This document shows positions 53,188-62,839 of a DNA stretch of 64,000 nt, piece by piece (positions within the stretch are counted from its first letter, which is position 1; each line of letters starts with the position of its first letter). The notes under the pieces were generated by a model. It did no database searches and had not been told where the DNA came from. It saw nothing but the letters and a program-made list of their open reading frames with translations. Source of the DNA: Pelagibius sp050330205 (GTDB lineage: Bacteria > Pseudomonadota > Alphaproteobacteria > Kiloniellales > Kiloniellaceae); assembly GCA_050330205.1 (NCBI GenBank), contig JBHJOA010000010.1, positions 99,416 to 163,415 of the forward strand, read 5' to 3'. The position numbers were made by a program, and so were the translations under genes.

Positions 53188-54564
53188 ATGTCCGGATTCG
53201 ACTACGACCTTTTCGTCATCGGTGGCGGATCCGGCGGGGTCCGGGGCGCGCGCATGGCCGCCGGGGCCGGCGCCCGGGTCGCCATCGCCGAGGCCTACCG
53301 CTACGGCGGCACCTGCGTGATCCGCGGCTGCGTGCCCAAGAAGCTGCTGTCCTATGCCGCCCACTTCCACGAGGACTTCGAGGACGCCGCCGGCTTCGGC
53401 TGGACGGTGCCCGGGCCGTCGTTCGACTGGGCGACCCTGATCGCCAACAAGGACCGCGAGATCGACCGCCTCGAGGGCATCTACGAGAAGCTGCTGCGCG
53501 AGGCCGGCGTGCGGGCGGTTCACGGCCACGCGCGGCTGCTCGACGCCCACACCGTCGAGGTCGGCGACGACCGCTTCACGGCGGAGACCATCCTCGTCGC
53601 CACCGGCGGCGCGCCGACCTTTCCGAGCGAACCGGGCTGGGAGCACGGCATCTCCTCCAACGAGGCCTTCCACCTGAAGGAACTGCCGAGGCGCGTGGTC
53701 ATCGCCGGCGGCGGCTACATCGCCGTCGAGTTCGCCGGCATCTTCAACGGCCTCGGCAGCAAGGTGACGCAGATCTACCGCGGCCCGCAGATCCTCCGCG
53801 GCTTCGACGACGACGTGCGCGGCACCCTGGCCGGCGAGATGACGAAGAAGGGCATCGACATCGTCGTCGAGACCATCATCGACCGCATCGAAAAGCGCGA
53901 TAGTGAGTTGCTGCTGCACCTCTCCGACGGGTCGACGCTGGAATGCGACGCCGTCATGGCGGCCACGGGACGCAATCCCAACGCCGCCAACCTCGGGCTC
54001 GAGCAGGTCGGCGTGGCGCTCGGCGACAACGGCGCCGTCAAGGTGGACGAATATTCCAGGACCTCGGTCGACAACATCTACGCCGTCGGCGACGTCACCG
54101 ACCGCATCAACCTGACGCCCGTGGCGATCCAGGAGGCCATGGCCTTCGTCGACACCGTGTTCCGCGGGCGCCCGCGCGCCATGGACCATGCCGACGTGCC
54201 CTCGGCGGTGTTCAGCCATCCGCCGGTCGCCACCGTTGGCCTCACCGAGCTGCAGGCGCGCGAGCGCCACGGCGCCCTCGACGTCTACCGCTCGACCTTC
54301 CGCCCGCTGAAGCACACGCTCTCCGGCCGCGACGAGAAGACCATGATGAAGCTGATCGTCGCTAAGGACAGCCAGCGCGTGGTCGGCGTCCACATGGTCG
54401 GCCTCGACGCGCCGGAGATCGTCCAGGGCATGGCCGTCGCCCTCAAGGCCGGCGCCACCAAACAGTGCTTCGACGCCACCGTCGGCATCCACCCCACCGC
54501 CGCCGAGGAGTTCGTCACCATGCGCGAACCGCTCCCCGGCGACCAGGCCAAGGCGGCGGAGTAG
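53188..54564 (+). CDS. gor: Glutathione-disulfide reductase
   Basis: A 458-aa FAD/NADPH flavoprotein reducing glutathione disulfide. It has the FAD-binding GGGSGGVRGARMA, the redox-active disulfide GGTCVIRGCVPKKLL, an NADPH motif GGGYIAVEFAGIFNGLG, and the C-terminal catalytic pair in VGIHPTAAEEFVTM. The GCVPKK form is that of glutathione reductase rather than lipoamide dehydrogenase. A GAAGGG site precedes the ATG at 53188. Confidence 0.93.
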   Translation: MSGFDYDLFVIGGGSGGVRGARMAAGAGARVAIAEAYRYGGTCVIRGCVPKKLLSYAAHFHEDFEDAAGFGWTVPGPSFDWATLIANKDREIDRLEGIYEKLLREAGVRAVHGHARLLDAHTVEVGDDRFTAETILVATGGAPTFPSEPGWEHGISSNEAFHLKELPRRVVIAGGGYIAVEFAGIFNGLGSKVTQIYRGPQILRGFDDDVRGTLAGEMTKKGIDIVVETIIDRIEKRDSELLLHLSDGSTLECDAVMAATGRNPNAANLGLEQVGVALGDNGAVKVDEYSRTSVDNIYAVGDVTDRINLTPVAIQEAMAFVDTVFRGRPRAMDHADVPSAVFSHPPVATVGLTELQARERHGALDVYRSTFRPLKHTLSGRDEKTMMKLIVAKDSQRVVGVHMVGLDAPEIVQGMAVALKAGATKQCFDATVGIHPTAAEEFVTMREPLPGDQAKAAE

Positions 54565-54570
54565 GGGGCG

Positions 54571-55065
54571 GTGAAGGTCGCTTGCAGACCTGCATATCTG
54601 GGAGCGGCCATCTTTGCGGGAGCGGCGGTGGTGGCGACTTTAGTCGCAATGTCGATGCACGCCGTTCCTCACCCAGATTACTCGCTCTCTGAGATCATCG
54701 GGATTCGGTCAATCTGGAGCCTCGCGGCTGGTACCTCCGCTGCCCTGTCATTTCTGTTGGTCAGACGCTTTGACTGGCGCGTGCGTGTCGAGCCTTTGCT
54801 GGGCCGAGCGTTGGTCGTCGGCATCCCCACTGTGGCGGTCGCGCATCTGCTGATCGGCGTTGTCTACAGTTCGATGCTCCTCTTTGTGCGGGCAACCTTT
54901 CCGGAGACGCCCTTCTGGGCTGGCGGCGACCTTCTCTATATCCCACTTGGGATGAGCGTCTTCTCCGTTGTGTTTGGATGGTATCTGACGCTGCCATTCG
55001 GCATCGCAGCGGCCGCGCTCGTCGAGTGGCTGGAGCGGCGGTCCCCCTCACCCAGCTCCGTCTAA
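54571..55065 (+). CDS. Small polytopic membrane protein of unknown function
   Basis: A 164-aa protein with about four hydrophobic segments, starting at a GTG six bases after gor. Codon usage is visibly less GC-biased than in the neighbours (several A- and T-ending codons), a mild sign of recent acquisition. The last residues (RRSPSPSSV) are encoded inside a family C repeat, so the natural C-terminus may have been replaced by the insertion. No family is recognised. Confidence 0.65.
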   Translation: MKVACRPAYLGAAIFAGAAVVATLVAMSMHAVPHPDYSLSEIIGIRSIWSLAAGTSAALSFLLVRRFDWRVRVEPLLGRALVVGIPTVAVAHLLIGVVYSSMLLFVRATFPETPFWAGGDLLYIPLGMSVFSVVFGWYLTLPFGIAAAALVEWLERRSPSPSSV

Positions 55066-55223
55066 GCTCGCTCCCGCTCGCTAAGACTGCGCAGCCCTCT
55101 CCCCCTTCCAGGGGGCGAGGGATCGAAACAGAAACCCTCTCCACCCGCGTGCGGGGGGAGAGGGTTGTGAAGCCTTAACGAGATCGCAGATCGAGTTTAG
55201 GCGAAGCTGGGTGAGGGGGGAGG
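55042..55223. repeat. Intergenic palindromic element, family C, two copies head to head
   Basis: The ends are CCCCTCACCCAGCT on the left and AGCTGGGTGAGGGG on the right, giving about 180 bases of two inverted copies. The left copy matches the single copy at 61873-61951 closely (including the words GCGCAGTCTTAGCGAGC and GAGCTTAGACG read in reverse). It resembles a miniature inverted-repeat element. Confidence 0.85.
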
Positions 55224-55234
55224 CCGCCGGCCGC

Positions 55235-56617
<1,383 letters not shown>

Positions 56618-57017
56618 GAGGTCGGTCCGGATGGTCTGAATGGACGGCAGCCGGCGTGTCCCGGCTGCAGGCAAGGGATCAGCGCAGGCCGCAGGCGGCC
56701 CGGCAGCAGAGACATCGTGTGGAACTGAGCGGCATCCGGATCGTCATGGGGTGGACTTTAGGGAGCTTCCGACGGAGGTCAAGCTTTCAGGGCCCAAACG
56801 CTGGATCGCCGTCCTGCGTGCTTCGAGACGCCCGCTTGCGCGGGCTCCTCATGGTTCGAGACGCGCCTGCGGCGCTCCTCACCATGAGGAATTTTCTTCG
56901 TGCCATCGCAAATCTACCTCATCCTGAGGAGCCCGGCCGGGCGTCAGTCCGGGCGGGCGTCTCGAAGGACGCAGGAAGTCGATGCAGCGGTTCTTCGACG
57001 GATCTCTTCCCTGCGTG
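56618..57017. other. Intergenic region between cysS and gltX
   Basis: Four hundred bases between the gltX stop and the cysS start, mostly occupied by the family B repeat at 56811-56975. The remainder should carry the cysS promoter; nothing else is recognised. Confidence 0.7.
56811..56975. repeat. Intergenic long inverted repeat, family B, copy 2
   Basis: It contains the same words as 31505-31637 (GCTTCGAGACGC, GGCTCCTCA, CCTCATCCTGAGGAGC and GCGTCTCGAAGGACG) and an inner second hairpin (CTCCTCATGGTTCGAGACGC with CTCCTCACCATGAGGA). It is thus a nested or composite copy. Confidence 0.85.
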
Positions 57018-58358
57018 TCACGCGGCCTTGCCGGAGAGGCGTTTTTCCGCCCGCTCGCGCCCGATCAGCGGCAGCAGGGCCTTCAGCTCCGGGCCGTGGT
57101 CGAGGCCGGTCAGCGCCAGGCGCAGCGGCAGGAACAGGGCCTTGCCCTTGCGCCCGGTGGCCTGCTTCACCGCCGCCGTCCAGGTGCCCCAGGTGGCCTC
57201 GTCCCAGGGCTCCGGCGGCAGCAGGCCGGCGGCGGTCGCGGCGAAGGCGGGGTCCTCGATCTGCGGCACCACCGGCCCGCGGCAGATGGCCAGCCAGGCC
57301 TCCGCCTCGGCCAGCTGTGTCAGGTTGGGGCGCACGGCCTCCCACAGCCGAGCGTCGAAGCCGGCCGGCAGGCGCGCGGCCACCTGCTCGAAGGGCGTCA
57401 CGTGGAGCAGCCGCGCGTTCAGATGCTCCAGCTCGGCCGGATCGAACTTCGGCGTCGCCCGGCCGAAGCGCGACAGGTCGAAGCCCGCCGCCAGGGCCGC
57501 CAGGTCGGGCAGCGGCTCGACCGGGTCCGGCGTGCCGAGGCGGGCGAGGTAGCAGTTCACCGTCATCGCCTCCAGCCCGCTTTCCCGCAGCGAGGCGAGG
57601 GAGAGGCTGCCGAGCCGCTTGGACAGCGCCTCGCCGCCGGCCCCCGCGATCAGCGGCAGGTGGCCGAAGGCCGGCACCGCGGCCGTGGGCGTCGGGCTGA
57701 GCGCCTCGAAGAGCTGCACCTGCACGGCGGTGTTGGCGACGTGGTCCTCGCCGCGGATGACGTGGGTGACCGCCAGCTCGATGTCGTCGACCACCGAGGT
57801 CAGGGTGTAGAGCGGGCGGCCGTCCTCGCGCACCAGCACCGGGTCGGAGAGGTTCTCGCCCTGGAAGGCGGCGGACCCGCGCACCAGGTCCTCCCAGGCG
57901 ATCTCGCCGGCCAGCAGGCGGAAGCGCCAGTGCGGGCGGCGTCCCTCGGCCTCCAGCCGGGTCCGCTCGGCGTCGGTCAGCTTGAGGGCGGTGCGGTCGT
58001 AGATCGGCGGCCGGCCGGCGGCCAGCGCGGTCTTGCGCTTCAGGCCCAGTTCTTCCGGCGTCTCGTAGCAGGGATAGAGACGCCCCGCGGCCTTCAGGCG
58101 CCCGGCGGCGGCGGCGTAGCGCTCCAGGCGCTCGGACTGCACCGCCTTCTCGTCCCAGTCGAGGCCGAGCCAGCGCAGGTCCTCCTCGATCGCCTGCGCA
58201 TATTCCGGCGTCGAGCGCTCGGCGTCGGTGTCGTCGATGCGCAGCAGGTAACGGCCGCCGCAGGCGCGGGCGAACAGCCAGTTGACCAGCGCCTGGCGCG
58301 CGTTGCCGACATGCAGCAGCCCGGTCGGGCTGGGGGCGAAACGGACCTTCAATGCCAA
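57018..58358 (-). CDS. gltX: Glutamyl-tRNA synthetase
   Basis: A 446-aa class I synthetase with VRFAPSPTGLLHVGNARQALVN (HIGH-type motif), RIDDTDAERS, VIRGEDHVANTAVQ, and the KMSKS-type loop EALSKRLGSLS. The length is that of the shorter alphaproteobacterial type; many alphas carry two copies. The start is a TTG at 58358 (GAGG seven bases upstream) because no ATG precedes the conserved sequence; a second TTG lies two codons on. Confidence 0.95.
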   Translation of the reverse strand: MALKVRFAPSPTGLLHVGNARQALVNWLFARACGGRYLLRIDDTDAERSTPEYAQAIEEDLRWLGLDWDEKAVQSERLERYAAAAGRLKAAGRLYPCYETPEELGLKRKTALAAGRPPIYDRTALKLTDAERTRLEAEGRRPHWRFRLLAGEIAWEDLVRGSAAFQGENLSDPVLVREDGRPLYTLTSVVDDIELAVTHVIRGEDHVANTAVQVQLFEALSPTPTAAVPAFGHLPLIAGAGGEALSKRLGSLSLASLRESGLEAMTVNCYLARLGTPDPVEPLPDLAALAAGFDLSRFGRATPKFDPAELEHLNARLLHVTPFEQVAARLPAGFDARLWEAVRPNLTQLAEAEAWLAICRGPVVPQIEDPAFAATAAGLLPPEPWDEATWGTWTAAVKQATGRKGKALFLPLRLALTGLDHGPELKALLPLIGRERAEKRLSGKAA

Positions 58359-58707
58359 GCAGGGCCTCGGAGCGGCGTGAACGGCGATATCAAGCTGCGA
58401 TACTCCGGACTAATGAAGAATTGCCGCAAAGGTTGCCCCGCGTTGTCACCCTGTTCTAGGTATCATCCGAAATCGTGATCCGCAAAGGCCGAACTGGGCG
58501 CTGCGGGAACTCGAGAGTGGTACACAACTTAAAATATATCAATTGCTTATATGACAAAAATTAAACACTGTTTAAGTGTTCATAGGCATATTGATGAAGT
58601 TGCGCCACAGCAGCGCAGCAACACCGCGGCGGACGGGCTGGTAGGGAACCCGGCCGCCGGAACGCCCCTGCGGCCACAGCTTGGCCGCCATGCCGCCAGG
58701 AGTTTTC
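58359..58707. other. AT-rich divergent region before the globin-coupled receptor
   Basis: About 350 bases between divergent gltX and the chemoreceptor gene. Bases 58520-58605 are strongly AT-rich and include the inverted repeat AACACT-gttta-AGTGTT (58564-58580). Promoters for both genes are expected; the sites cannot be assigned. Confidence 0.55.
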
Positions 58708-60081
58708 ATGGCTGAATCCCTACAGCGCGCCCGCAAGCTTGCCTATCTGCGCATCGACGACGAAACACGGGCCCTCTTGAGCGCTTTTCGCCCGACGCTC
58801 GAGACGCTGATCCCCCAGGTGCTCGACGACTTCTACGCGCACGTCACCAAGGAAGACTCGCTGCGTGCGCTGTTCGTGAACGAGGCGCACATCCAGCACG
58901 CGCGTGAGGCGCAGGCCAGGCACTGGATGCGGATGTTCTCCGGAAAGTTCGACGACGACTACTTTAAGTCGGTCGAGCGCATCGGCAAGGCGCACTGCCA
59001 GCTCGGTCTGGAGCCGGGCTGGTACATCGGCGGCTATGGCCTGGTGAAGCAGGCCCTCATCGAAGCGGTGATCGAGGAGGCGGCCAGGGGTTGGGGCCGG
59101 ACCCGGATCGCCAAGGCGAGTCGCCTGCTCCAGGCCATCGACAAGGCGATCTCGCTCGACATGGACCTGGCGATCTCGATCTACCTGTCGGAGAAGGACG
59201 CCGACTTCTCGCGCCGCCTGAACGATCTCGCCGACGAGTTCAGCAACGTCATCGCCGGCATCTCCGGCGCCCTGTCCGACTCGGCGATCGGGCTGGCCGG
59301 CGAGGCGGAGGGCCTGCAGCGCACCGCCAAAGGCACCGCAGACGAGGTCGGCTCCGCCAAGCGCGGCGCCGAGGAGGCCAGCGCCAATGCGCAGGCCGTC
59401 GCCGCCGCGGTCGAGGAACTGTCGGCCTCGATCGCCGAGATCGCCAACCAGGTGTCTGAAGCGGCCCGGGTGACCGACGATGCGGTCGCCAAGGCCGCCA
59501 ACATGGGCGACAGCGTCGGCAGTCTCAACGATGCGGCTGGCAAGGTCGGCGGGATCATCCGGCTGATCGAGGAGATCGCCGAGCAGACCAACCTGCTGGC
59601 CCTCAACGCCACCATCGAGGCGGCACGGGCCGGCGAGGCGGGCAAGGGCTTTGCCGTGGTGGCCGGCGAGGTGAAGTCGCTGGCGACCCAGACCGCCAAG
59701 GCGACCGGTGAGATCGCCGGCCATGTCCGCGCCATGCAGGATGCCAGCTCCGGCGTCGCCGCGCAGATCGAGGAAATCTCGAAGGCCATCGGCCACGTGG
59801 GCCACACTTCCGGCGCCATCGCCTCGGCCGTCGAAGAGCAGACCTCGGTGACGCGGGAAATCTCGCGCAGCGTCTCCGAGACGTCGGTCGGCGTGGGTTC
59901 GGTGCTGGATGCCATGCTGTCGGTCGCCAAGGCTGCGGCTCAGACCGAGCATACGGCCGGCACGGTGACCGCCGCCTCGAACGACGTGCGGACCAAGGCA
60001 AGCGAACTGCAGGGACAGTCGCGCATCTTCATCGACCGCATCCGCCAGGGCGACTCCGGCGCGGACCGGACGGCCGCCTGA
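58708..60081 (+). CDS. Globin-coupled soluble methyl-accepting chemoreceptor
   Basis: A 457-aa protein with an N-terminal sensor globin domain (about 1-165) and the proximal heme histidine near residue 96 in IGKAHCQLGLEPGWYIGGY. A C-terminal methyl-accepting domain with the signalling hairpin EEIAEQTNLLALNATIEAAR follows. No transmembrane segment is present, so it is a cytosolic heme-based oxygen sensor for aerotaxis (HemAT-like). The ATG at 58708 has AGGAG upstream. No other chemotaxis genes are in the window. It is one of several gas- or redox-related genes here. Confidence 0.93.
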   Translation: MAESLQRARKLAYLRIDDETRALLSAFRPTLETLIPQVLDDFYAHVTKEDSLRALFVNEAHIQHAREAQARHWMRMFSGKFDDDYFKSVERIGKAHCQLGLEPGWYIGGYGLVKQALIEAVIEEAARGWGRTRIAKASRLLQAIDKAISLDMDLAISIYLSEKDADFSRRLNDLADEFSNVIAGISGALSDSAIGLAGEAEGLQRTAKGTADEVGSAKRGAEEASANAQAVAAAVEELSASIAEIANQVSEAARVTDDAVAKAANMGDSVGSLNDAAGKVGGIIRLIEEIAEQTNLLALNATIEAARAGEAGKGFAVVAGEVKSLATQTAKATGEIAGHVRAMQDASSGVAAQIEEISKAIGHVGHTSGAIASAVEEQTSVTREISRSVSETSVGVGSVLDAMLSVAKAAAQTEHTAGTVTAASNDVRTKASELQGQSRIFIDRIRQGDSGADRTAA

Positions 60082-60106
60082 CGCTGTCCCGGCGGCTCCG
60101 GCGGCG

Positions 60107-61822
60107 TCAGGCCGGGCCGCGGAAGGCGTTGGTGATGGGGTAGCGGCGATCCTTGCCGAAGGCGCGGCGGGTGATCTTCACGCCGGGGCAGGCCTGGCGG
60201 CGCTTGTACTCGGCCAGCTCCAGCATGCGCCAGACCCGATTCACGAGTTCGCGGTCGTGGCCGCGGGCGACGATGGCGTCGATGCTCTCCTCGCCCTCGA
60301 TGAGCCCCTTCAGGATGTCGTCGAGCACCGCATAGGGCGGCAGGCTGTCCTCGTCCTTCTGGTCCGGCTTCAGTTCGGCCGAAGGCGGCTTGGTGATGAT
60401 GCGCTCGGGGATGACGCGCCCGGCCGGGCCCTTTGCGCCCTTCGGCAGCACCTGGTTGCGCCAGCGCGCCAGGTCGAAGACCATGGTCTTGTAGAGGTCC
60501 TTCATCGGGTTGAAGCCGCCCACCATGTCGCCGTAGAGCGTGGCGTAGCCGACCGAGACCTCCGACTTGTTGCCGGTCGACAGCACCATGTAGCCGAGCC
60601 TGTTGGAGATCGCCATCAGCGTCAGGCCGCGCGAGCGCGCCTGGATGTTTTCCGCGGTGGTGTCGCCCGGGGAGGCTTCGGGACCGTAGCCGTTCAGCAG
60701 CGGCTCCAGCATGGTCTTGAAGGCCTCCATCGCCGGTTCGATGGAAATCCGGTCCAGCGGCACCCGCATCAGGCCCGCGGCCTCGGCGGCGTCGTCGAGG
60801 CTCTCCTGGCTGGTGTAGGGCGAAGGCATCATCACGCAGTGCACCCGCTCCGGCCCCAGGGCGTCGACCGCGACGGCGGCGGTCAGCGCCGAGTCGACGC
60901 CGCCGGAAAGGCCCAGGACGACGCCGGGAAAGCGGTTCTTGTTCACGTAGTCGCGCAGGCCGAGCATGAGGGCGCCGTAGATCGGCTCCATGCCGCCGTC
61001 GCTGAGGCCTTCCGGGGGCGCTTCGCGCCGCGCCGGCGCGCAGCTCCAGCCGTCCTCCGCGCGCCGCCATTCGGTGACCTCGACGGCCTCCTCGAAGGCC
61101 GGCAGCTGCGCGGCCAGGCCGTGGTCGGCATTGAGCGCGAAGGAGGCGCCGTCGAACACCAACTCGTCCTGGCCGCCGACCTGGTTCACGTAGATCAGCG
61201 GCAGGCCGGTCTCGGAGATCCGCTGCACCGCCAGCTGGATGCGCTCCTCGGTCTTGTTCAGCTCGTAGGGCGAGCCGTTGATGACGATAAGAATCTCGGC
61301 ACCCGACTCCTCCAGGCACTCACAGACGTCGGGCGCCCACATGTCCTCGCAGATCATCACGCCCAGGCGCACGCCGCGGAAGTTCACCGGGCCGGGCAGG
61401 GGCCCGGCGCCGAACACCCGCTTCTCGTCGAAGACGCCGTAGTTCGGCAGGTCGTGCTTGCTGCGGTGGGTGACGACCTTGCCGCCGTCGAGGACATAGG
61501 CGGTGTTGAACACCTTGCCGAACAGCGGCGGCCTGGCCGCGGGGTCCTGGCGCCAGGCGCCGCCGACGATCATGCCGGGGCCGCCGTCGGCGGTATCGCC
61601 GGCCAGGGCCGCGATGGCGTCCTCGGCGGCGGCGAGGAACATCGGCTTCAGCACCAGGTCCTCGGGCGGGTAGCCGGTGATTGCCAGTTCGGTGGCGACC
61701 ACCAGGTCGGCTCCGCGGGCCGCCGCCTCGGCGCGCGCCTTGCGCAGCAGCGCGAGGTTGCCGGCGATGTCCCCCATGGTGGGGTTCAGCTGCGCGAGGG
61801 CGATCTTCAGGGTATCGGCCAT
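60107..61822 (-). CDS. nadE: Glutamine-dependent NAD(+) synthetase
   Basis: A 571-aa fusion of an N-terminal glutaminase (nitrilase-type, with Glu in VATELAITGYPPED and Cys in GVMICEDMWAP) and a C-terminal NAD synthase domain (LGLSGGVDSALTAAVAVDAL, SNRLGYMVLSTGNKSE, GDMVGGFNPMKDLYKT). It makes NAD from nicotinate adenine dinucleotide. The catalytic Cys in the first domain allows use of glutamine. It converges with the chemoreceptor gene and lies near the nicotinate phosphoribosyltransferase, so two NAD-salvage steps cluster. Confidence 0.96.
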   Translation of the reverse strand: MADTLKIALAQLNPTMGDIAGNLALLRKARAEAAARGADLVVATELAITGYPPEDLVLKPMFLAAAEDAIAALAGDTADGGPGMIVGGAWRQDPAARPPLFGKVFNTAYVLDGGKVVTHRSKHDLPNYGVFDEKRVFGAGPLPGPVNFRGVRLGVMICEDMWAPDVCECLEESGAEILIVINGSPYELNKTEERIQLAVQRISETGLPLIYVNQVGGQDELVFDGASFALNADHGLAAQLPAFEEAVEVTEWRRAEDGWSCAPARREAPPEGLSDGGMEPIYGALMLGLRDYVNKNRFPGVVLGLSGGVDSALTAAVAVDALGPERVHCVMMPSPYTSQESLDDAAEAAGLMRVPLDRISIEPAMEAFKTMLEPLLNGYGPEASPGDTTAENIQARSRGLTLMAISNRLGYMVLSTGNKSEVSVGYATLYGDMVGGFNPMKDLYKTMVFDLARWRNQVLPKGAKGPAGRVIPERIITKPPSAELKPDQKDEDSLPPYAVLDDILKGLIEGEESIDAIVARGHDRELVNRVWRMLELAEYKRRQACPGVKITRRAFGKDRRYPITNAFRGPA

Positions 61823-61872
61823 GAAAGATACTTACTCCGCACGCCAGGGAGCGGCAAGCACCGGCCGCAACT

Positions 61873-61951
61873 TCCCCTCTCCCCTCGCGGGAGAGGGATG
61901 CGCAGTCTTAGCGAGCGGAGCGAGCTTAGACGAAGCTGGGTGAGGGGTAAG
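61873..61951 (+). repeat. Family C repeat, left of the DUF559 gene
   Basis: CCCTCTCCCCTCGCGGGAGAGGG hairpin words, then GCGCAGTCTTAGCGAGC, GAGCTTAGACGAAG and the end GGGTGAGGGG, lying directly next to the stop of the DUF559 gene at 61957. Same orientation as the right half of 55042-55223. Confidence 0.85.
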
Positions 61952-61956
61952 TGGCC

Positions 61957-62286
61957 TCACAGCGCCTCGACGATGGCAGCAAGCACGCCATCCATGTTGT
62001 CCATCACCTCATTGTTCCAGAACCGCAGCACGCGAAAGCCTTCGCCCTCGAGCCATGCTGTTCTTGCTGCGTCACGCTTCGCGTGCCGCTCGTCGCCATG
62101 CTGCCCACCGTCCACCTCAACGATCAGGCGCGTGTCGAAGCAAACGAGGTCCACGATGAAAGGGCCGAGAGCGACCTGCCTGCGGAAATTGTGCCCCACG
62201 ATTTGACGATCGCGCAATCGTCTCCACAGCAGACGTTCTGCGTCGGTCTGGTTACGCCTCAGCGTGCGTGGGCGGCTGCTGGCCAT
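61957..62286 (-). CDS. DUF559 (Vsr/PD-(D/E)XK-like) endonuclease-domain protein
   Basis: A 109-aa protein with the DUF559 pattern: TDAERLLWRRLRDRQIVGHNFRRQ, LGPFIVDLVCFDTRLIVEVDGGQH (the D...E-x-D core) and the late GFRVLRFWNNEVM. It is related to very short patch repair-type nuclease folds, with the catalytic Asp and Glu present. It is enclosed by two inverted family C repeat copies at 61873-61951 and 62322-62376, both with their GTGAGGGG end towards the gene. The ATG at 62286 starts just inside the right copy's spacer. The biological role of DUF559 proteins is not known to me; association with repeats is seen here directly. Confidence 0.88.
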   Translation of the reverse strand: MASSRPRTLRRNQTDAERLLWRRLRDRQIVGHNFRRQVALGPFIVDLVCFDTRLIVEVDGGQHGDERHAKRDAARTAWLEGEGFRVLRFWNNEVMDNMDGVLAAIVEAL

Positions 62287-62321
62287 GCACTCTGTTTCAG
62301 CACAACGCAGCAGCGGCGACG

Positions 62322-62376
62322 ACCCCTCACCCTCCCGCTTCGCGGGCCCCTCCCTCTCCCGCCAGGGGAGAGGGAA
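62322..62376 (-). repeat. Family C repeat, right of the DUF559 gene, overlapping the sufE 3' end
   Basis: CCCCTCACCCTCCC followed by the hairpin words CTCCCTCTCCCGCCAGGGGAG is the inverse orientation of the left copy. The sufE stop at 62327 falls inside it, so the last codons of sufE are repeat sequence. Confidence 0.82.
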
Positions 62377-62824
62377 ATAGCGCCGCCTCCCGCGCCGCCA
62401 GGGCGCGGATGCGCTCGACCATGGAGAACAGGCCGTTGGCGCGGTTGGGGCTGAGGTGCTGCGCCAGGTCGAGCCGCGCGATCGCCGCCTTGATGTCCAC
62501 CGCCAGGATTTCCTCGGGCGTGCGGCCGTCGTAGATCGACAGCAGCACGGCGATCAGGCCCTTGACGATGTGGGCGTCGCTGTCGGCGATGAAATGCAGT
62601 GTCGGCGCCCCGGGGCCGGATCCGGCGGAACCGGCCCCCGGCTTCACCTCGCCGACGATCCACACCTGGCTGGTGCAGCCGCGCACCTTCGACTCCTCGG
62701 TCTTCAGCGCGGGGTCCATGGGCGCCATCCGGCGGCCCAGGTCGATGAGATAGCGGAAACGGTCTTCCCAGTCGTCGAGAAAGGAAAAGTTCTCGACCAG
62801 CTCTTCTACGCGGGCATCGCTCAT
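62327..62824 (-). CDS. sufE: SufE-family cysteine desulfurase sulfur acceptor
   Basis: A 165-aa SufE protein that accepts persulfide sulfur from SufS for Fe-S cluster assembly. Conserved elements are NFSFLDDWEDRFRYLIDLGR, the acceptor cysteine in KVRGCTSQVWIVGE, and HIVKGLIAVLLSIYDGRTP with HLSPNRANGLFSMVERI. The family usually ends there; here about 15 more residues (FPSPLAGEGGAREAGG) are read from the family C repeat. The rest of the suf operon is not in the window. The start at 62824 begins right at the conserved sequence. Confidence 0.92.
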   Translation of the reverse strand: MSDARVEELVENFSFLDDWEDRFRYLIDLGRRMAPMDPALKTEESKVRGCTSQVWIVGEVKPGAGSAGSGPGAPTLHFIADSDAHIVKGLIAVLLSIYDGRTPEEILAVDIKAAIARLDLAQHLSPNRANGLFSMVERIRALAAREAALFPSPLAGEGGAREAGG

Positions 62825-62839
62825 GGACGGGGTTATCGG

